A stretch of DNA of 64,000 bases from positions 434,001-498,000 of the forward strand of contig NZ_JBHRYQ010000001.1 of the NCBI RefSeq assembly GCF_042649125.1, written 5' to 3'. Position numbers and translations under genes: made by a program. Shown here piece after piece: positions 26,346 through 35,053 of the stretch; within the stretch, counting starts at the first letter, position 1; the number at the start of each line of letters is the position of its first letter. Origin of the DNA: Leadbetterella lacunae. GTDB lineage: Bacteria; Bacteroidota; Bacteroidia; Cytophagales; Spirosomataceae. Below the pieces are notes generated by a model. The model did not search any database. It was not told where the DNA came from and saw only the letters and a list, made by a program, of their open reading frames with translations.

Positions 26346-26384
26346 AGTTATGATTTTGAAAAAAATAAATAAAATTTGAGGAAA

Positions 26385-27230
26385 CTATAAGTCATGTAGC
26401 CCTATTTCTCTAAAAATTTTCAATGAACCATCAGCTTGTCTTTTCCATATCCTGATACCTTTGCCTGTAGTTTTTCCTTGAAAGTTTCCTGCCTGCCAAT
26501 TAACGTTAAAGCCATTATACTCTATGAAACCATCCTCTAATTTTTCATAATCAATTGTAAAAACATTTATTTCCTTAATAGTTACATCTCCACTATTGTA
26601 TTGGATAAGATAAGGCAATAAGACTTTCTTTGTGATTTTTGGGGTCTCTTCAAAAGGGAAAAAAGAAGCATCTTCAGTGAAAAATTCGGCTCTGAGTACC
26701 CCATCTCTTTTTTTTACGGCTTTTTCCATTAGGGCATTGTAAGCCATTAACTCAAAATTATCCTGAATGGGAGTATTGAATGAATCCGTTTCAATTTGGA
26801 ATCGAAGTAACTCCGGGCTGATTGCTTTATGATAAAATCCAAAGGAATGACTTTGCAATACATAGACATCTTTTTCAATAAGTTTCCAAACATTCCAATA
26901 CTTACCTCTTTCTCTATTATTATTTCTTTCCCAATCAAGATTTCCAATATCTATGACTACATCTTTATATAGATATGTCTCTAAAGATTTGAATCGAATA
27001 TCCGAAAAAGTATTGTGCGTTAATAAACTATCTATGTAGCTTTTTATTGCGAAAGCCCCAATTATTGTGGGTTGGTAATCTATCATTAAGACAGATTCTT
27101 CATCAAACAATCTTTCGTTTACTGCACCCTTTTGATACATTTTTTCTAACATAATGTTAGACTGGTTGATGTTCTGTGCAAAACTCAAACTATTAATTAG
27201 AACAAGGAGACTTGCTACTAAATATCTCAT
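26385..27230 (-). CDS. Exported protein with NTF2/SnoaL-like domains
   Basis: 281 aa with a signal peptide (MRYLVASLLVLINSLSFAQ). Two repeats of the NTF2-like fold: MLEKMYQKGAVNERLFDEESVLMIDYQPTIIGAFAIKSYID... and NALMEKAVKKRDGVLRAEFFTEDASFFPF..., each ending in a WKLIEKD/IWKRQADGSLKIF strand. Resembles DUF4440/SnoaL-type proteins. Second gene of cassette 8, 6 bp after the DinB gene. Confidence 0.65.
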   Translation of the reverse strand: MRYLVASLLVLINSLSFAQNINQSNIMLEKMYQKGAVNERLFDEESVLMIDYQPTIIGAFAIKSYIDSLLTHNTFSDIRFKSLETYLYKDVVIDIGNLDWERNNNRERGKYWNVWKLIEKDVYVLQSHSFGFYHKAISPELLRFQIETDSFNTPIQDNFELMAYNALMEKAVKKRDGVLRAEFFTEDASFFPFEETPKITKKVLLPYLIQYNSGDVTIKEINVFTIDYEKLEDGFIEYNGFNVNWQAGNFQGKTTGKGIRIWKRQADGSLKIFREIGLHDL

Positions 27231-27236
27231 ATCATT

Positions 27237-27755
27237 TTATTTTTTTAAACCAAAGTCGTGTCTTTCAGCAACAATTCTTTTTAGAATTCCAATTTGTCCG
27301 CAGTGATACATGGTATGTTTAACATTCCAGTCCAAGGCTTCCAATTTGTTTTTTGCTATGGGATGAGGAACTGGACTAGGTTCAAGAGGTTGATATAAAT
27401 CTTCGGATTTTAAGTTCTGAATGAGAGCTAAGGAGCTTTGTTGAATAAAGTCCAATTGTTCAAACAAGGTCTTTGAATCTACCTTTCCAATTGTTAATTC
27501 TGGGCCACCATTTGTAAAATATTCATCATACTCTTTCATTGGAATTCTTTTTATGATGTCCATTTGATGTCCTTTGATGACCATAATGGAATGGAAATAG
27601 TGGCTCATAATTAAATGACCAGCCTGCCAGTTCAGGGTAGATTTAATTACGTCTGGGCAAACATCCCATTTGTCAAAGGGTATTGTTTTCAGCAGTTCAT
27701 TAGTCCAAGTGTATGAGTCACTGGTTTGTTCTAATATTAGTTCAATGTCTTTCAT
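27237..27755 (-). CDS. DinB-family protein (cassette 8, first gene)
   Basis: 172 aa: LLKTIPFDKWDVCPDVIKSTLNWQAGHLIMSHYFHSI...LDWNVKHTMYHCGQIGILKRIV. DinB His pattern GHLIMSHYFH / HTMYHCGQ. First of three co-directional genes with gaps of only 6 and 39 bp and no attC between them. Confidence 0.75.
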   Translation of the reverse strand: MKDIELILEQTSDSYTWTNELLKTIPFDKWDVCPDVIKSTLNWQAGHLIMSHYFHSIMVIKGHQMDIIKRIPMKEYDEYFTNGGPELTIGKVDSKTLFEQLDFIQQSSLALIQNLKSEDLYQPLEPSPVPHPIAKNKLEALDWNVKHTMYHCGQIGILKRIVAERHDFGLKK

Positions 27756-27777
27756 ATTCCGTGTCTTTTATAATGAC

Positions 27778-27907
27778 CGCCAACGGTGGTGGTATGAGAA
27801 GCTGCCGATTGCGGGCGAATTCTTTATCAAGCTACACGAGTGTTGGTGCGAGTGATGAACCTGCAATTTGTGCAACTCCCGGCAGTTTTTTATACCACGT
27901 GTTGGCA
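27778..27907 (-). other. attC site of cassette 7 (intact)
   Basis: CCGCCAAC (27777-27784) to GTTGGCA (27901-27907). Arms GGTGGTGGTATGAGAAGCTGCCG (27785 on, in part) and CGGCAGTTTTTTATACCACGT pair. The right core fits GTTRRRY. The cassette 8 start box GTTGGCGGT (minus) matches its R'' at 25512. Confidence 0.8.
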
Positions 27908-27918
27908 GCTGGCCTTTT

Positions 27919-28548
27919 TTATTTTTTTAGTTTATCAATCAATCTCTTAATAATATTTGGCTTTTGAGTCCAATCCTTATCAACAACTCTTATAGTTTCA
28001 AAAACCTTATAATCCTTACGAATCACCTTTTGATTCAATGTCAATTCAAATGTATCCAAATCAAATTCAAAATCTAAATTGGATTCATACTGATTCTCAA
28101 CTGAGGCTAAATCACCTGTTACTTTTCTACCGATTTGACTTTTAAAGTAAATCCCATCAATAGTCATGTTAGGTGTAATCTCTTTGATTAATTTATCAGT
28201 ATCAAATACGTAAATACTATAAAAAGTCCCTGCTATAAAATAGTCTGGGTCATTTGTCTGAATCAAACTTCCAATCATAGGATGGTCTTCTGTTTTGTGC
28301 TTAATAATCCTGTTGTTAATATCAACTAAATATCCGATTCCGCCCGACACAACAAAAGCTGATTTATTTTCTTTATCAACAAGCACTTTATTTAAAACAC
28401 TCGGATAATCACTCGAAAAACAACCTAACCATTTTTCAGAATCATTATTGACAAATTTTATCCATAGCGGATGTCTAAAATGCTCTCCAAAATGAATCTC
28501 TGGAGCATTTCCTGAAGTCGGTGTAATTGTCAATATTTCAGCACTCAT
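27919..28548 (-). CDS. Hypothetical protein (cassette 7)
   Basis: 209 aa, all-beta looking: PEIHFGEHFRHPLWIKFVNNDSEKWLGCFSSDYPSVLNKVLVDKENKSAFVVSGGIGYLVDINN.... No signal peptide. No family recognised; a small beta-propeller-like fold is possible. Start box and R'' are both GTTGGCAGC. Confidence 0.6.
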   Translation of the reverse strand: MSAEILTITPTSGNAPEIHFGEHFRHPLWIKFVNNDSEKWLGCFSSDYPSVLNKVLVDKENKSAFVVSGGIGYLVDINNRIIKHKTEDHPMIGSLIQTNDPDYFIAGTFYSIYVFDTDKLIKEITPNMTIDGIYFKSQIGRKVTGDLASVENQYESNLDFEFDLDTFELTLNQKVIRKDYKVFETIRVVDKDWTQKPNIIKRLIDKLKK

Positions 28549-28579
28549 AATCTGTGTGTCGTGTCTTTTTTAGGCTTGC

Positions 28580-28693
28580 TGCCAACGTTTTCGGGCTTGG
28601 CGAAGGTGGCGATTTTCACCACAAATGTTGATGCGGAGAACCAAACTTTGATTAAACACAAAGCTTGATTTAACCACTGAACCGCCACTTTTG
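28580..28693 (-). other. attC site of cassette 6, left part (interrupted by the IS91-like element)
   Basis: TGCCAACGTTTTCGGGCTTGG (28580 on) with GGCGAAGGTGGCG pairing to CCGCCACTTTTG (28683-28693). The expected continuation of the right arm is absent: the IS begins here. The R'' GTTATAGGGC is at 31100. Confidence 0.7.
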
Positions 28694-28838
28694 GGTAGGT
28701 GCTGTTGAACTAAACCTTCGGTAGTTTTTGGCATGATATTGATTTATATATAAGATTTTAATCATTAAATATTTATACTTATGACACCAAAAAAAGCCTG
28801 AGTACTTAGGCCTTCATACACTAATTGTACAAGCCCAA

Positions 28839-29750
28839 ATGAAAGTTACGGGCTTCTTAGAATTATCCCAAAAATTTGAGAAAAAACTTTCTATTTTGGG
28901 TAGAAGTCGCAGTACTTATTTTAACTACATTCGGCATCTTGCTAAACTAGCCTTATACTTTAATTGTCTACCAACTGAACTTGATGAAGATCAACTTACT
29001 GATTATTTGAATCTAGTTAAACATGAGCACAATACGCCTTCTGAAAGTTACTTTAAGTATACCGTTTATGGACACAGAATGCTCTTTAAAATAGAAGGAA
29101 TAAAACCAATCGACGCTGGTCTTCCTAGCATAAAGGCTAGTAAAAAACTACCCTCTGTATTGAGTAAAGAAGAAATGTGGCGACTTCTTCAAGCCCCTGA
29201 TTTACTGAAACATAAAATCTTAATAGGTTTACTTTATGGCTGTGGCCTTCGCTGTTTTGAATCACGCAATGTCCGCCTTCGAGACTTAGATTTTGACCGT
29301 AAAATGCTTCATGTGCAACAAGGGAAGGGGAAAAAAGACAGATATGTTCCGCTAAGTGAGCACTTAATCAGAGGTATAAAGGCTTATATATCAGCAGAAA
29401 ATCCATCTGATTGGCTATTTAATGGACAACCGGTAGAAAATAGAAAAGGTGGAGACTTTGATAGTAGATATAGTCAAAAAGGTGTACAATGGGCAGTTAG
29501 TTCAGCTGCAAAAAAAGCAGGTATACTAAAGCACATAAACGTGCATACATTAAGACATACTTATGCCACTCACCTCCTTGAGGACGGTACGGATATTATG
29601 ACATTGAAGAGTCTCTTGGGACACGAGCGAATAGAAACTACGATGATTTACCTCCATGTAGCTCAAAGTGGGCGTATTAAGCCATTTAGTCCGCTTGATA
29701 CTTTGTTTGCCGCTTGTAGCCCAGCGAGATGCACGCCAAGTACGAGGTAG
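28839..29750 (+). CDS. Tyrosine recombinase of the IS91-like element
   Basis: 303 aa. SAM-like N-terminal domain (RSRSTYFNYIRHLAKLALYF...), then the catalytic core: Arg in LLYGCGLRCFESRNVRLRD, Lys in QGKGKKDRYVPL, HTLRHTYATHLL (H..R), LGHERIETTMIYLH (H and Tyr). No IntI-specific insert. Such integrases are known companions of some IS91-family transposases. Its frame overlaps the transposase by 22 bp. Confidence 0.8.
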   Translation: MKVTGFLELSQKFEKKLSILGRSRSTYFNYIRHLAKLALYFNCLPTELDEDQLTDYLNLVKHEHNTPSESYFKYTVYGHRMLFKIEGIKPIDAGLPSIKASKKLPSVLSKEEMWRLLQAPDLLKHKILIGLLYGCGLRCFESRNVRLRDLDFDRKMLHVQQGKGKKDRYVPLSEHLIRGIKAYISAENPSDWLFNGQPVENRKGGDFDSRYSQKGVQWAVSSAAKKAGILKHINVHTLRHTYATHLLEDGTDIMTLKSLLGHERIETTMIYLHVAQSGRIKPFSPLDTLFAACSPARCTPSTR

Positions 29751-30871
29751 CCGATGTATTAGACCGATTGGGTGCAAACATTGAACAATTAGGCCTAAAT
29801 ACTTGGCAACTACGCACGCTTTCGGCTATTCGAAGATGTCGGACAGCAGCCTTGGGCGGCCATATAGACGCTTGCGATGGTTGCGGTAATATCAGTATCA
29901 GCTATAACAGTTGTCGAAACCGACACTGCCCAAAATGTCAAGGCGAAAAGCGTGAGCAATGGATAAAGGCCAGGGAGGTGGACTTATTACCAGTGCCATA
30001 TTTTCATGTTGTATTTACCTTACCCAGTGAGCTGAATCAGCTGGCAATGTATGAGCCAAAAATGGTTTATGACAGTCTTTTTGAGGCCACTTGGCAAACG
30101 ATTCAAGCCTTTGGCAAAGATCCGAGACACCTCAACACACCTACCGATAAAGGCATAAAAAACGGTATGGTAGCCGTACTGCACACTTGGGGCCAAAACT
30201 TGAGCTTACATCCTCATTTACATTGCATAATACCCGGTGGTGGCGTAGATGATGCCGGAAACTGGCGACTTACCAAAGCTAAAGGCAAGTTTTTGTACCC
30301 TGTAAAAGCACTAGGTAAGGTATTTAGAGCAAAATATGTAGCTATTCTCAAAAAGAAACTTAACCTAGGTCGCTGCTTTTATGATAGCTTGTTTGCTAAG
30401 AACTGGATAGTATATGCAAAGCGGCCGTTCGGCAGCCCAAAATCAGTGGTAGAGTACCTAGGTAGGTATTCTCACAAGGTAGCCATAAGTAACCACCGAA
30501 TAAAAAGTATAGACGATAAAACGGTAACTATAAGCTACAAAGACTACAAAACTGGAGCCCAGAAAAAGGAAATGCCCCTGAGCCATGTTGAGTTTACGAG
30601 ACGGTTTAGCCAACATATTTTACCAAAAAGGCTGGTAAGAATACGGCACTACGGGATACTCAGCAGTACTTGGAAACGCGAAAAACTAAAGAACTTACAA
30701 GAAAAACTAAGCTCAAAATCCAAGCCAGCAGAAGCCAAAACGCAGAAAGTGCGTCCTTGCCCATGCTGCAAAAAAGGCACTTTAAGAACCATCTTGAGCT
30801 TTGATTATCGAGGGCCACCTAGTTTTTATCAGGAAATGTGGGCTACTCTAAATTCCTCAACTCAAAAATGA
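29729..30871 (+). CDS. tnpA: IS91-family transposase (HUH, Y2-type)
   Basis: 380 aa. N-terminal zinc-binding domain CDGCGNISISYNSCRNRHCPKCQ; HUH motif LHPHLHCIIPGGG; catalytic tyrosines in VVEYLGRYSHKVAISNHRI (Y-x4-Y); C-terminal second Cys cluster CPCCKKGTLRTI. Full length for the family. The same 3' terminus is found truncated at 15490 and as solo ends at 13375 and 24480. Confidence 0.85.
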   Translation: MHAKYEVADVLDRLGANIEQLGLNTWQLRTLSAIRRCRTAALGGHIDACDGCGNISISYNSCRNRHCPKCQGEKREQWIKAREVDLLPVPYFHVVFTLPSELNQLAMYEPKMVYDSLFEATWQTIQAFGKDPRHLNTPTDKGIKNGMVAVLHTWGQNLSLHPHLHCIIPGGGVDDAGNWRLTKAKGKFLYPVKALGKVFRAKYVAILKKKLNLGRCFYDSLFAKNWIVYAKRPFGSPKSVVEYLGRYSHKVAISNHRIKSIDDKTVTISYKDYKTGAQKKEMPLSHVEFTRRFSQHILPKRLVRIRHYGILSSTWKREKLKNLQEKLSSKSKPAEAKTQKVRPCPCCKKGTLRTILSFDYRGPPSFYQEMWATLNSSTQK

Positions 30872-31112
30872 GCTTGGGTAAGGGAATCTATGTCCACAGG
30901 AAAAAATAAATGAGTAACTATTGAGTAAAAAACAGCAAATAAAACACTTAAGACATTAAAACCCGAAATGCACTACTAATAAAATCAAAATCTAACATAA
31001 CGAAAAACCCATAGCGGGCAAAAGTGGTGAAAAACTACCGAAGGTTAAGTTCAACATTGCTTTCATCGCATGTCCTGCGGACACGACGAAAGCTTAGCTG
31101 TTATAGGGCGTT

Positions 31113-31487
31113 TTATTCATTCAGTTGTTTTTCAAAGTGAATTATAATATCGTTAAGGATTCTGTCAAATTCAGAATCAATTATATCTAGTCCATACAAG
31201 TAAACTGATATTTCTTTATTCGACTTTTTGAGCACTTCATTTCTAAGAAACTTGTCTCCAAATTTTGATTTTAAAGAAACAATAATACCATCTGCATAAT
31301 CTAAATGATGCAGACTCAAACTAAATGAAATAATTGTTGCTCTCTTTATGAATTTTGCACTTATCCATTGTTGTTCTTCTTTAATTACATTTTCAGTTAT
31401 AAATCCAAGGTTAGATAAATAAGGATTAATTTTTCCAATTATATTTCTTTTAAACGCTTCAAATATTTCAGTTTGTGTATTAGTCAT
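31113..31487 (-). CDS. Hypothetical protein (cassette 6, second gene)
   Basis: 124 aa from the MTNTQTEIFEAF start, which avoids overlap with the upstream gene (the frame is open 15 codons further). Contains IIGKINPYLSNLGFITENVIKEEQQWISAKFIKRATIISFSLSLHHLDYADGIIVSLKS. Resembles no family I can name. Confidence 0.55.
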   Translation of the reverse strand: MTNTQTEIFEAFKRNIIGKINPYLSNLGFITENVIKEEQQWISAKFIKRATIISFSLSLHHLDYADGIIVSLKSKFGDKFLRNEVLKKSNKEISVYLYGLDIIDSEFDRILNDIIIHFEKQLNE

Positions 31488-31500
31488 ATTTATGATTTTT

Positions 31501-31773
31501 TTATTTCCAATCATATGAAGCCACTCGAACAATGATGGAGATACTCTCGTCAGTTAATTTAAAAGTATCTTTTAGTCGTTGATGCGTTATTTTACAACCT
31601 AACACCAAATCAGAATCACTCCAGTTTTTAAAGTCTATTGCTGTTTTCCAAATATTGTCAAATGCATGAATATCGTTTTTTGTTAATGTTTTAGAATTTT
31701 GAATTTTTTCAATCAATTGAGAATAACAACTCACATCCTTGTTTGATACTATGACAGTTTCAAGTTCACTCAT
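31501..31773 (-). CDS. Hypothetical protein (cassette 6, first gene)
   Basis: 90 aa: MSELETVIVSNKDVSCYSQLIEKIQNSKTLTKNDIHAFDNIWKTAIDF.... Small and acidic, no recognised fold. With 31113-31487 it forms a two-gene cassette whose start box GTTATAGGGCAT equals its R'' GTTATAGGGCG over ten bases. Confidence 0.55.
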   Translation of the reverse strand: MSELETVIVSNKDVSCYSQLIEKIQNSKTLTKNDIHAFDNIWKTAIDFKNWSDSDLVLGCKITHQRLKDTFKLTDESISIIVRVASYDWK

Positions 31774-31812
31774 TTATCATTAATTGAATTTTATCCGGTT
31801 GTTCTATATGCC

Positions 31813-31877
31813 CTATAACGGTAAGTATATGCGTAGTGCGACCGATAGGGAGCATTATCGCATATACAATGTTGTAA
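31813..31877 (-). other. attC site of cassette 5 (intact, short)
   Basis: CTATAAC (31813-31819) to GTTGTAA (31871-31877), only 65 bp. Arms GTAAGTATATGCG (31821-31833) and CGCATATACAAT (about 31859-31870) pair. A compact site of the '-TATATGC-' arm family. Confidence 0.8.
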
Positions 31878-31885
31878 GCAGTTAT

Positions 31886-33376
31886 TTATTCTGTTTTAAA
31901 TTCAGGACTCATTATTTCTCCCAAACAAGTAGGATTTGGTTTTTCGGCTGGGTTATTGAAAAAATCATTTGCTGCTTGCATCGCACATTGATTGCTCCAA
32001 TTGGTGGTTGGTATATGTTTCCACCCTTTAAAAATTAGATGATAGCAATTAGTTAAATTTAGCATCATTGATTTTGCCCATTTTGCTGGTGTTTCGTTAT
32101 CATACTCTCCACTTATGAATAAAACAGGAATATTGCTCTTGACCGCTTGGTTTTCAATCTCAGATTTTCTTTTCACACCCCATATTTTGCATATTTCATT
32201 TTCAAATACAGCAGGAGACAAACCTTTCACTTCTGGATATTTGTTTGTTTCCATCTTTATTCTTTCAACGGAGTTAAATGGGTTTTCTTCCGCACACCAA
32301 ACCGAAAGACGCATTCCTATTCCTGCACCTCCACTTGGATCTTGGAAAAGATATGACAATTGTTCTTTAACCGATGTCAGGTCGTTATTCAAAAGTCTGT
32401 TTATCTCAAAAGGAATATTCGGAACGTCTCCCGTAGATGCTGAGGTGAAAACGCTTATTAAATCTTCACCCTTCAAATAAAATACCTCAGTTTTTCCATT
32501 TTTGGGATTTTCGACTTCAACTTTTAGTGGATTTTCAGTTTTTTCTCGCAAATACTCAAAAAACCTATTTTTAATATTGGGATAAGCCGAACTGCATTCT
32601 TCATTATTTTCACAATCATCAAGTAATTTTGTTACTGATTCCAAAAGATTTTGCACGCTTTCTTCATCATAGTTGACTTCTAATGGTAGAGGTGAATCCA
32701 TAACAACGCTTCTGATTTTATTGGGATAATCACGCATTAAAACTTGAGCGATTTTCGTACTATACGATATAGTCAGAAGATTATATTCCTTAATTTCTAA
32801 AACATTTATCAAATCGTTTATATCTGCTGCAATTTCATTTGTGTTATAGCCATTTAAGTCTATACCTTTTTTTTCGAGTCTCTCTTTGCAAGACTTAGCC
32901 GCTTGTTCTAAAAGTTCATCATATTTGTTAGCATCAAAATTTGGTAGATTTGATTCGAAGATTGCTTTTGACCATTCAGGACAATCTAAATGTGGTCTTG
33001 CGTAATAGTTTCCACGTTGCTCCACCAAAATGAAATCTCTATCGTCTAGGTATTTGTAATAGTTCATATACTGTGCTGTCGGCATTGTGGTGGAACCTGG
33101 ACCGCCAACGGTATAAATTATTGGGTCTTTCTTTGGATTTTTACTTCTACTTTTGAAAATGTAAACAGGAATTTCAATCGTTCCACTGTTTGGGTCTTGT
33201 CTATTTTCTAATACTTCCAAATATCCAAAAGTAAATAGTTGTCCATCTTTTATTTTATGTGTCGTCTTTTTTGATTCTTTAAATTTTGGATGGAATTCTG
33301 CATTTGTTTGTCCAAAAATATTTGAGCAAAGAATCAGAAATGCCATTATTGAAAAGTATTTGATTTTTATCATCAT
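31886..33376 (-). CDS. Exported alpha/beta hydrolase, TAP/prolyl-aminopeptidase type
   Basis: 496 aa. Signal peptide MMIKIKYFSIMAFLILCSNIFGQ. HGGPG-like oxyanion motif TVGGPGSTTMPT, VEQRGNYYARP, nucleophile region LLTISYSTKIAQVL (Ser where GxSxG is usual; the last Gly is replaced), then a TAP-like C-terminal domain with VLFISGEYDNETPAKWAKSM and the His in FKGWKHIPTTN. S33-family peptidase or esterase. Cassette 5 (31819-33398). Confidence 0.75.
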   Translation of the reverse strand: MMIKIKYFSIMAFLILCSNIFGQTNAEFHPKFKESKKTTHKIKDGQLFTFGYLEVLENRQDPNSGTIEIPVYIFKSRSKNPKKDPIIYTVGGPGSTTMPTAQYMNYYKYLDDRDFILVEQRGNYYARPHLDCPEWSKAIFESNLPNFDANKYDELLEQAAKSCKERLEKKGIDLNGYNTNEIAADINDLINVLEIKEYNLLTISYSTKIAQVLMRDYPNKIRSVVMDSPLPLEVNYDEESVQNLLESVTKLLDDCENNEECSSAYPNIKNRFFEYLREKTENPLKVEVENPKNGKTEVFYLKGEDLISVFTSASTGDVPNIPFEINRLLNNDLTSVKEQLSYLFQDPSGGAGIGMRLSVWCAEENPFNSVERIKMETNKYPEVKGLSPAVFENEICKIWGVKRKSEIENQAVKSNIPVLFISGEYDNETPAKWAKSMMLNLTNCYHLIFKGWKHIPTTNWSNQCAMQAANDFFNNPAEKPNPTCLGEIMSPEFKTE

Positions 33377-33419
33377 TGTTTGTTTTAATTCTGACTAACG
33401 TTTTTTTATGCGTTGAATA

Positions 33420-34784
33420 TCAATTGATTATCACTTCGAGATCTTCGCTTGTCAATCCAAATTTATCAATTTGTTTTTGAATTCTTTTGACCAAGCCTAG
33501 CTTTCTTTTTTGATCTAAAAACAAATAGCCTTCGGGGTTTATGTATCTTGTACCTTTTGTTACCATATTCCATACTATTACCGCCAATTTTCGTGCAGTA
33601 GCACTAATTGCTGATACTCTTCCTTTTTTAAAGTTTATTCTCTGAAAAAAATCTCTTAAAGGAGTTGAGTCTTTTAAATTCCCAATTGCATTCGCAGCGT
33701 TCCTTAAGGCTATTTTTAGTCGATTACTTCCTTTTGGAACCTTACTTGATATTATTTTACCACCAGTTTTCTTATTATTGGGAGCTAACCTTAACCAACT
33801 TGCAAACTGTTTGGCTGTTTGGAATTTCTTTATACCTTCTAAGCCAACTTCATTTATTAAATGCAGGATTGTTCCATGCGAAAAACCTTCAATTTCCATG
33901 AGGTCAACGCCTTCAAAATATTGGTAGCCTACTATGTTTAAATCTATGTTTTTGGGAGTATTTTTATTGATCCTTTTATGTGATTTTTTGTCAATATAAT
34001 GTTGCCTTTTATTATCGTCTTGATCAATAATCTTATTCAGCATTTTCTCTATTTCTGTATCACAAGCTGTGATTTTTGTTTGAATGATTTTATACATATC
34101 AAGTTCTTGCTGAAGAGCAAATAAATAGTCCATTCTACCATTAGTTTCAAGAGCTTTAGCTATTTCAGCTTCTGATTTTCTACAGTTCCCATGTCTAAGC
34201 TCTGCTAGTTTTTCAGGTTTTGTTTCGCCTTTGCAAATTGCTTCTATTATTGCCATTCCTGTAAGTCCACATATGTCATTTACTACCACGTCCAGTCTCA
34301 AATTAAGAAGTCGCAGGTATTTTTGCATCTTCTTTTGAGTGCTTGCAGCCATGTCAAGTAAGTTGGCTCTGTGTCTGCAATAAGTCCGTAGTTGCTCGGT
34401 GGCTTCATCGGGCAGAAAACTACCTGATAAAAGACCAATACTGTGGAGTTTTTGAATCCAAGCACAGTCTTGAATGTCCGTTTTACGGCCTTTAATGTTT
34501 TTGGTAAATTTACCATTACACAAAATCACCTGAAAACCGCGATTTATCAAAACTGCATAGAGTGCTTGCCAATAAGTACCCGTACTTTCCATAGCAACTG
34601 TGGTAATTTTGTTCTCAGCTAGCCAATCGGCTATGGCCTTTAGGTCTTCATTAAAAACACCAAATTCTTTGATGTCTTTTTCTTTTTGACCTACTGAGAC
34701 CCAATGAGAGCGGCTACCTATGTCAATCCCTGCGGCATTAGGATTGACAATTTCCATGGATAATGATTCAGATTTTTGATCCAT
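33420..34784 (-). CDS. IS110-family transposase (DEDD recombinase)
   Basis: 454 aa. RuvC-like DEDD domain: NAAGIDIGSRSHWVSVG (Asp), VAMESTGTYWQALYAVL (Glu), KGRKTDIQDCAWIQKLHSIGLL (Asp-x2-Asp region), and a C-terminal Tnp_20 domain (EGVDLMEIEGFSHGTILHLINEVG...FASWLRLAPNNKKTGGKIISSKVPKGSNRLKIALRNAA) with the catalytic Ser region. Complete. IS110-group enzymes use a bridge RNA made from the non-coding end. Confidence 0.9.
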   Translation of the reverse strand: MDQKSESLSMEIVNPNAAGIDIGSRSHWVSVGQKEKDIKEFGVFNEDLKAIADWLAENKITTVAMESTGTYWQALYAVLINRGFQVILCNGKFTKNIKGRKTDIQDCAWIQKLHSIGLLSGSFLPDEATEQLRTYCRHRANLLDMAASTQKKMQKYLRLLNLRLDVVVNDICGLTGMAIIEAICKGETKPEKLAELRHGNCRKSEAEIAKALETNGRMDYLFALQQELDMYKIIQTKITACDTEIEKMLNKIIDQDDNKRQHYIDKKSHKRINKNTPKNIDLNIVGYQYFEGVDLMEIEGFSHGTILHLINEVGLEGIKKFQTAKQFASWLRLAPNNKKTGGKIISSKVPKGSNRLKIALRNAANAIGNLKDSTPLRDFFQRINFKKGRVSAISATARKLAVIVWNMVTKGTRYINPEGYLFLDQKRKLGLVKRIQKQIDKFGLTSEDLEVIIN

Positions 34785-34799
34785 AAAATTTGAGTTTAA

Positions 34800-35040
34800 A
34801 TTTAAAAAATACTCAAAGGGAGTGCTCTTTTGGAATAATAAATATTCTGAACGGGGTTTCGTATTCTGATAGTAACCGGAACAGAACCGCCACTTAAGTT
34901 ATGACACACACTCCAACCAGGATTGCCCTCGTGCTATTACGCAACAGTTTAAAAATCGGCCTTGCAATGAGTTTTCAAATTTAAGGAATTGTTTCATAAG
35001 TGCTTCCACGTTAGCATACTAAGTTAATGGGCGAGGCTTA
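34800..35040 (-). ncRNA. Putative bridge RNA region of the IS110 element
   Basis: About 240 bp upstream of the transposase start with several small inverted repeats and no ORF. IS110-group elements encode a bridge RNA in the long non-coding end preceding the transposase. Assigned by position only; loops and guides were not matched. Confidence 0.4.
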
Positions 35041-35053
35041 TATTCTGGATGAC

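Larger units (their letters stand above)
28694..31099 (+). mobile_element. IS91-like element with upstream tyrosine recombinase (about 2.4 kb)
   Basis: Two plus-strand ORFs flanked by inner inverted repeats 28704-28729 (GTTGAACTAAACCTTCGG...) and 31031-31056 (...CCGAAGGTTAAGTTCAAC), 25 of 26 bases matching. Outside the right repeat is a 43-bp tail with hairpin GCTTTCATCG...CGACGAAAGC; the element ends immediately before GTT of an attC R'' box. HUH-type rolling-circle transposition would use such a hairpin end. Ends are estimated; no target duplication expected. Confidence 0.75.

Noticed and set aside
28839..29750. The IS-borne recombinase as the array integrase
   Set aside because: It lies within the IS91-like element in the middle of an attC, on the opposite strand; the gene at 39959-41116 has the expected position beside an attI-like junction.
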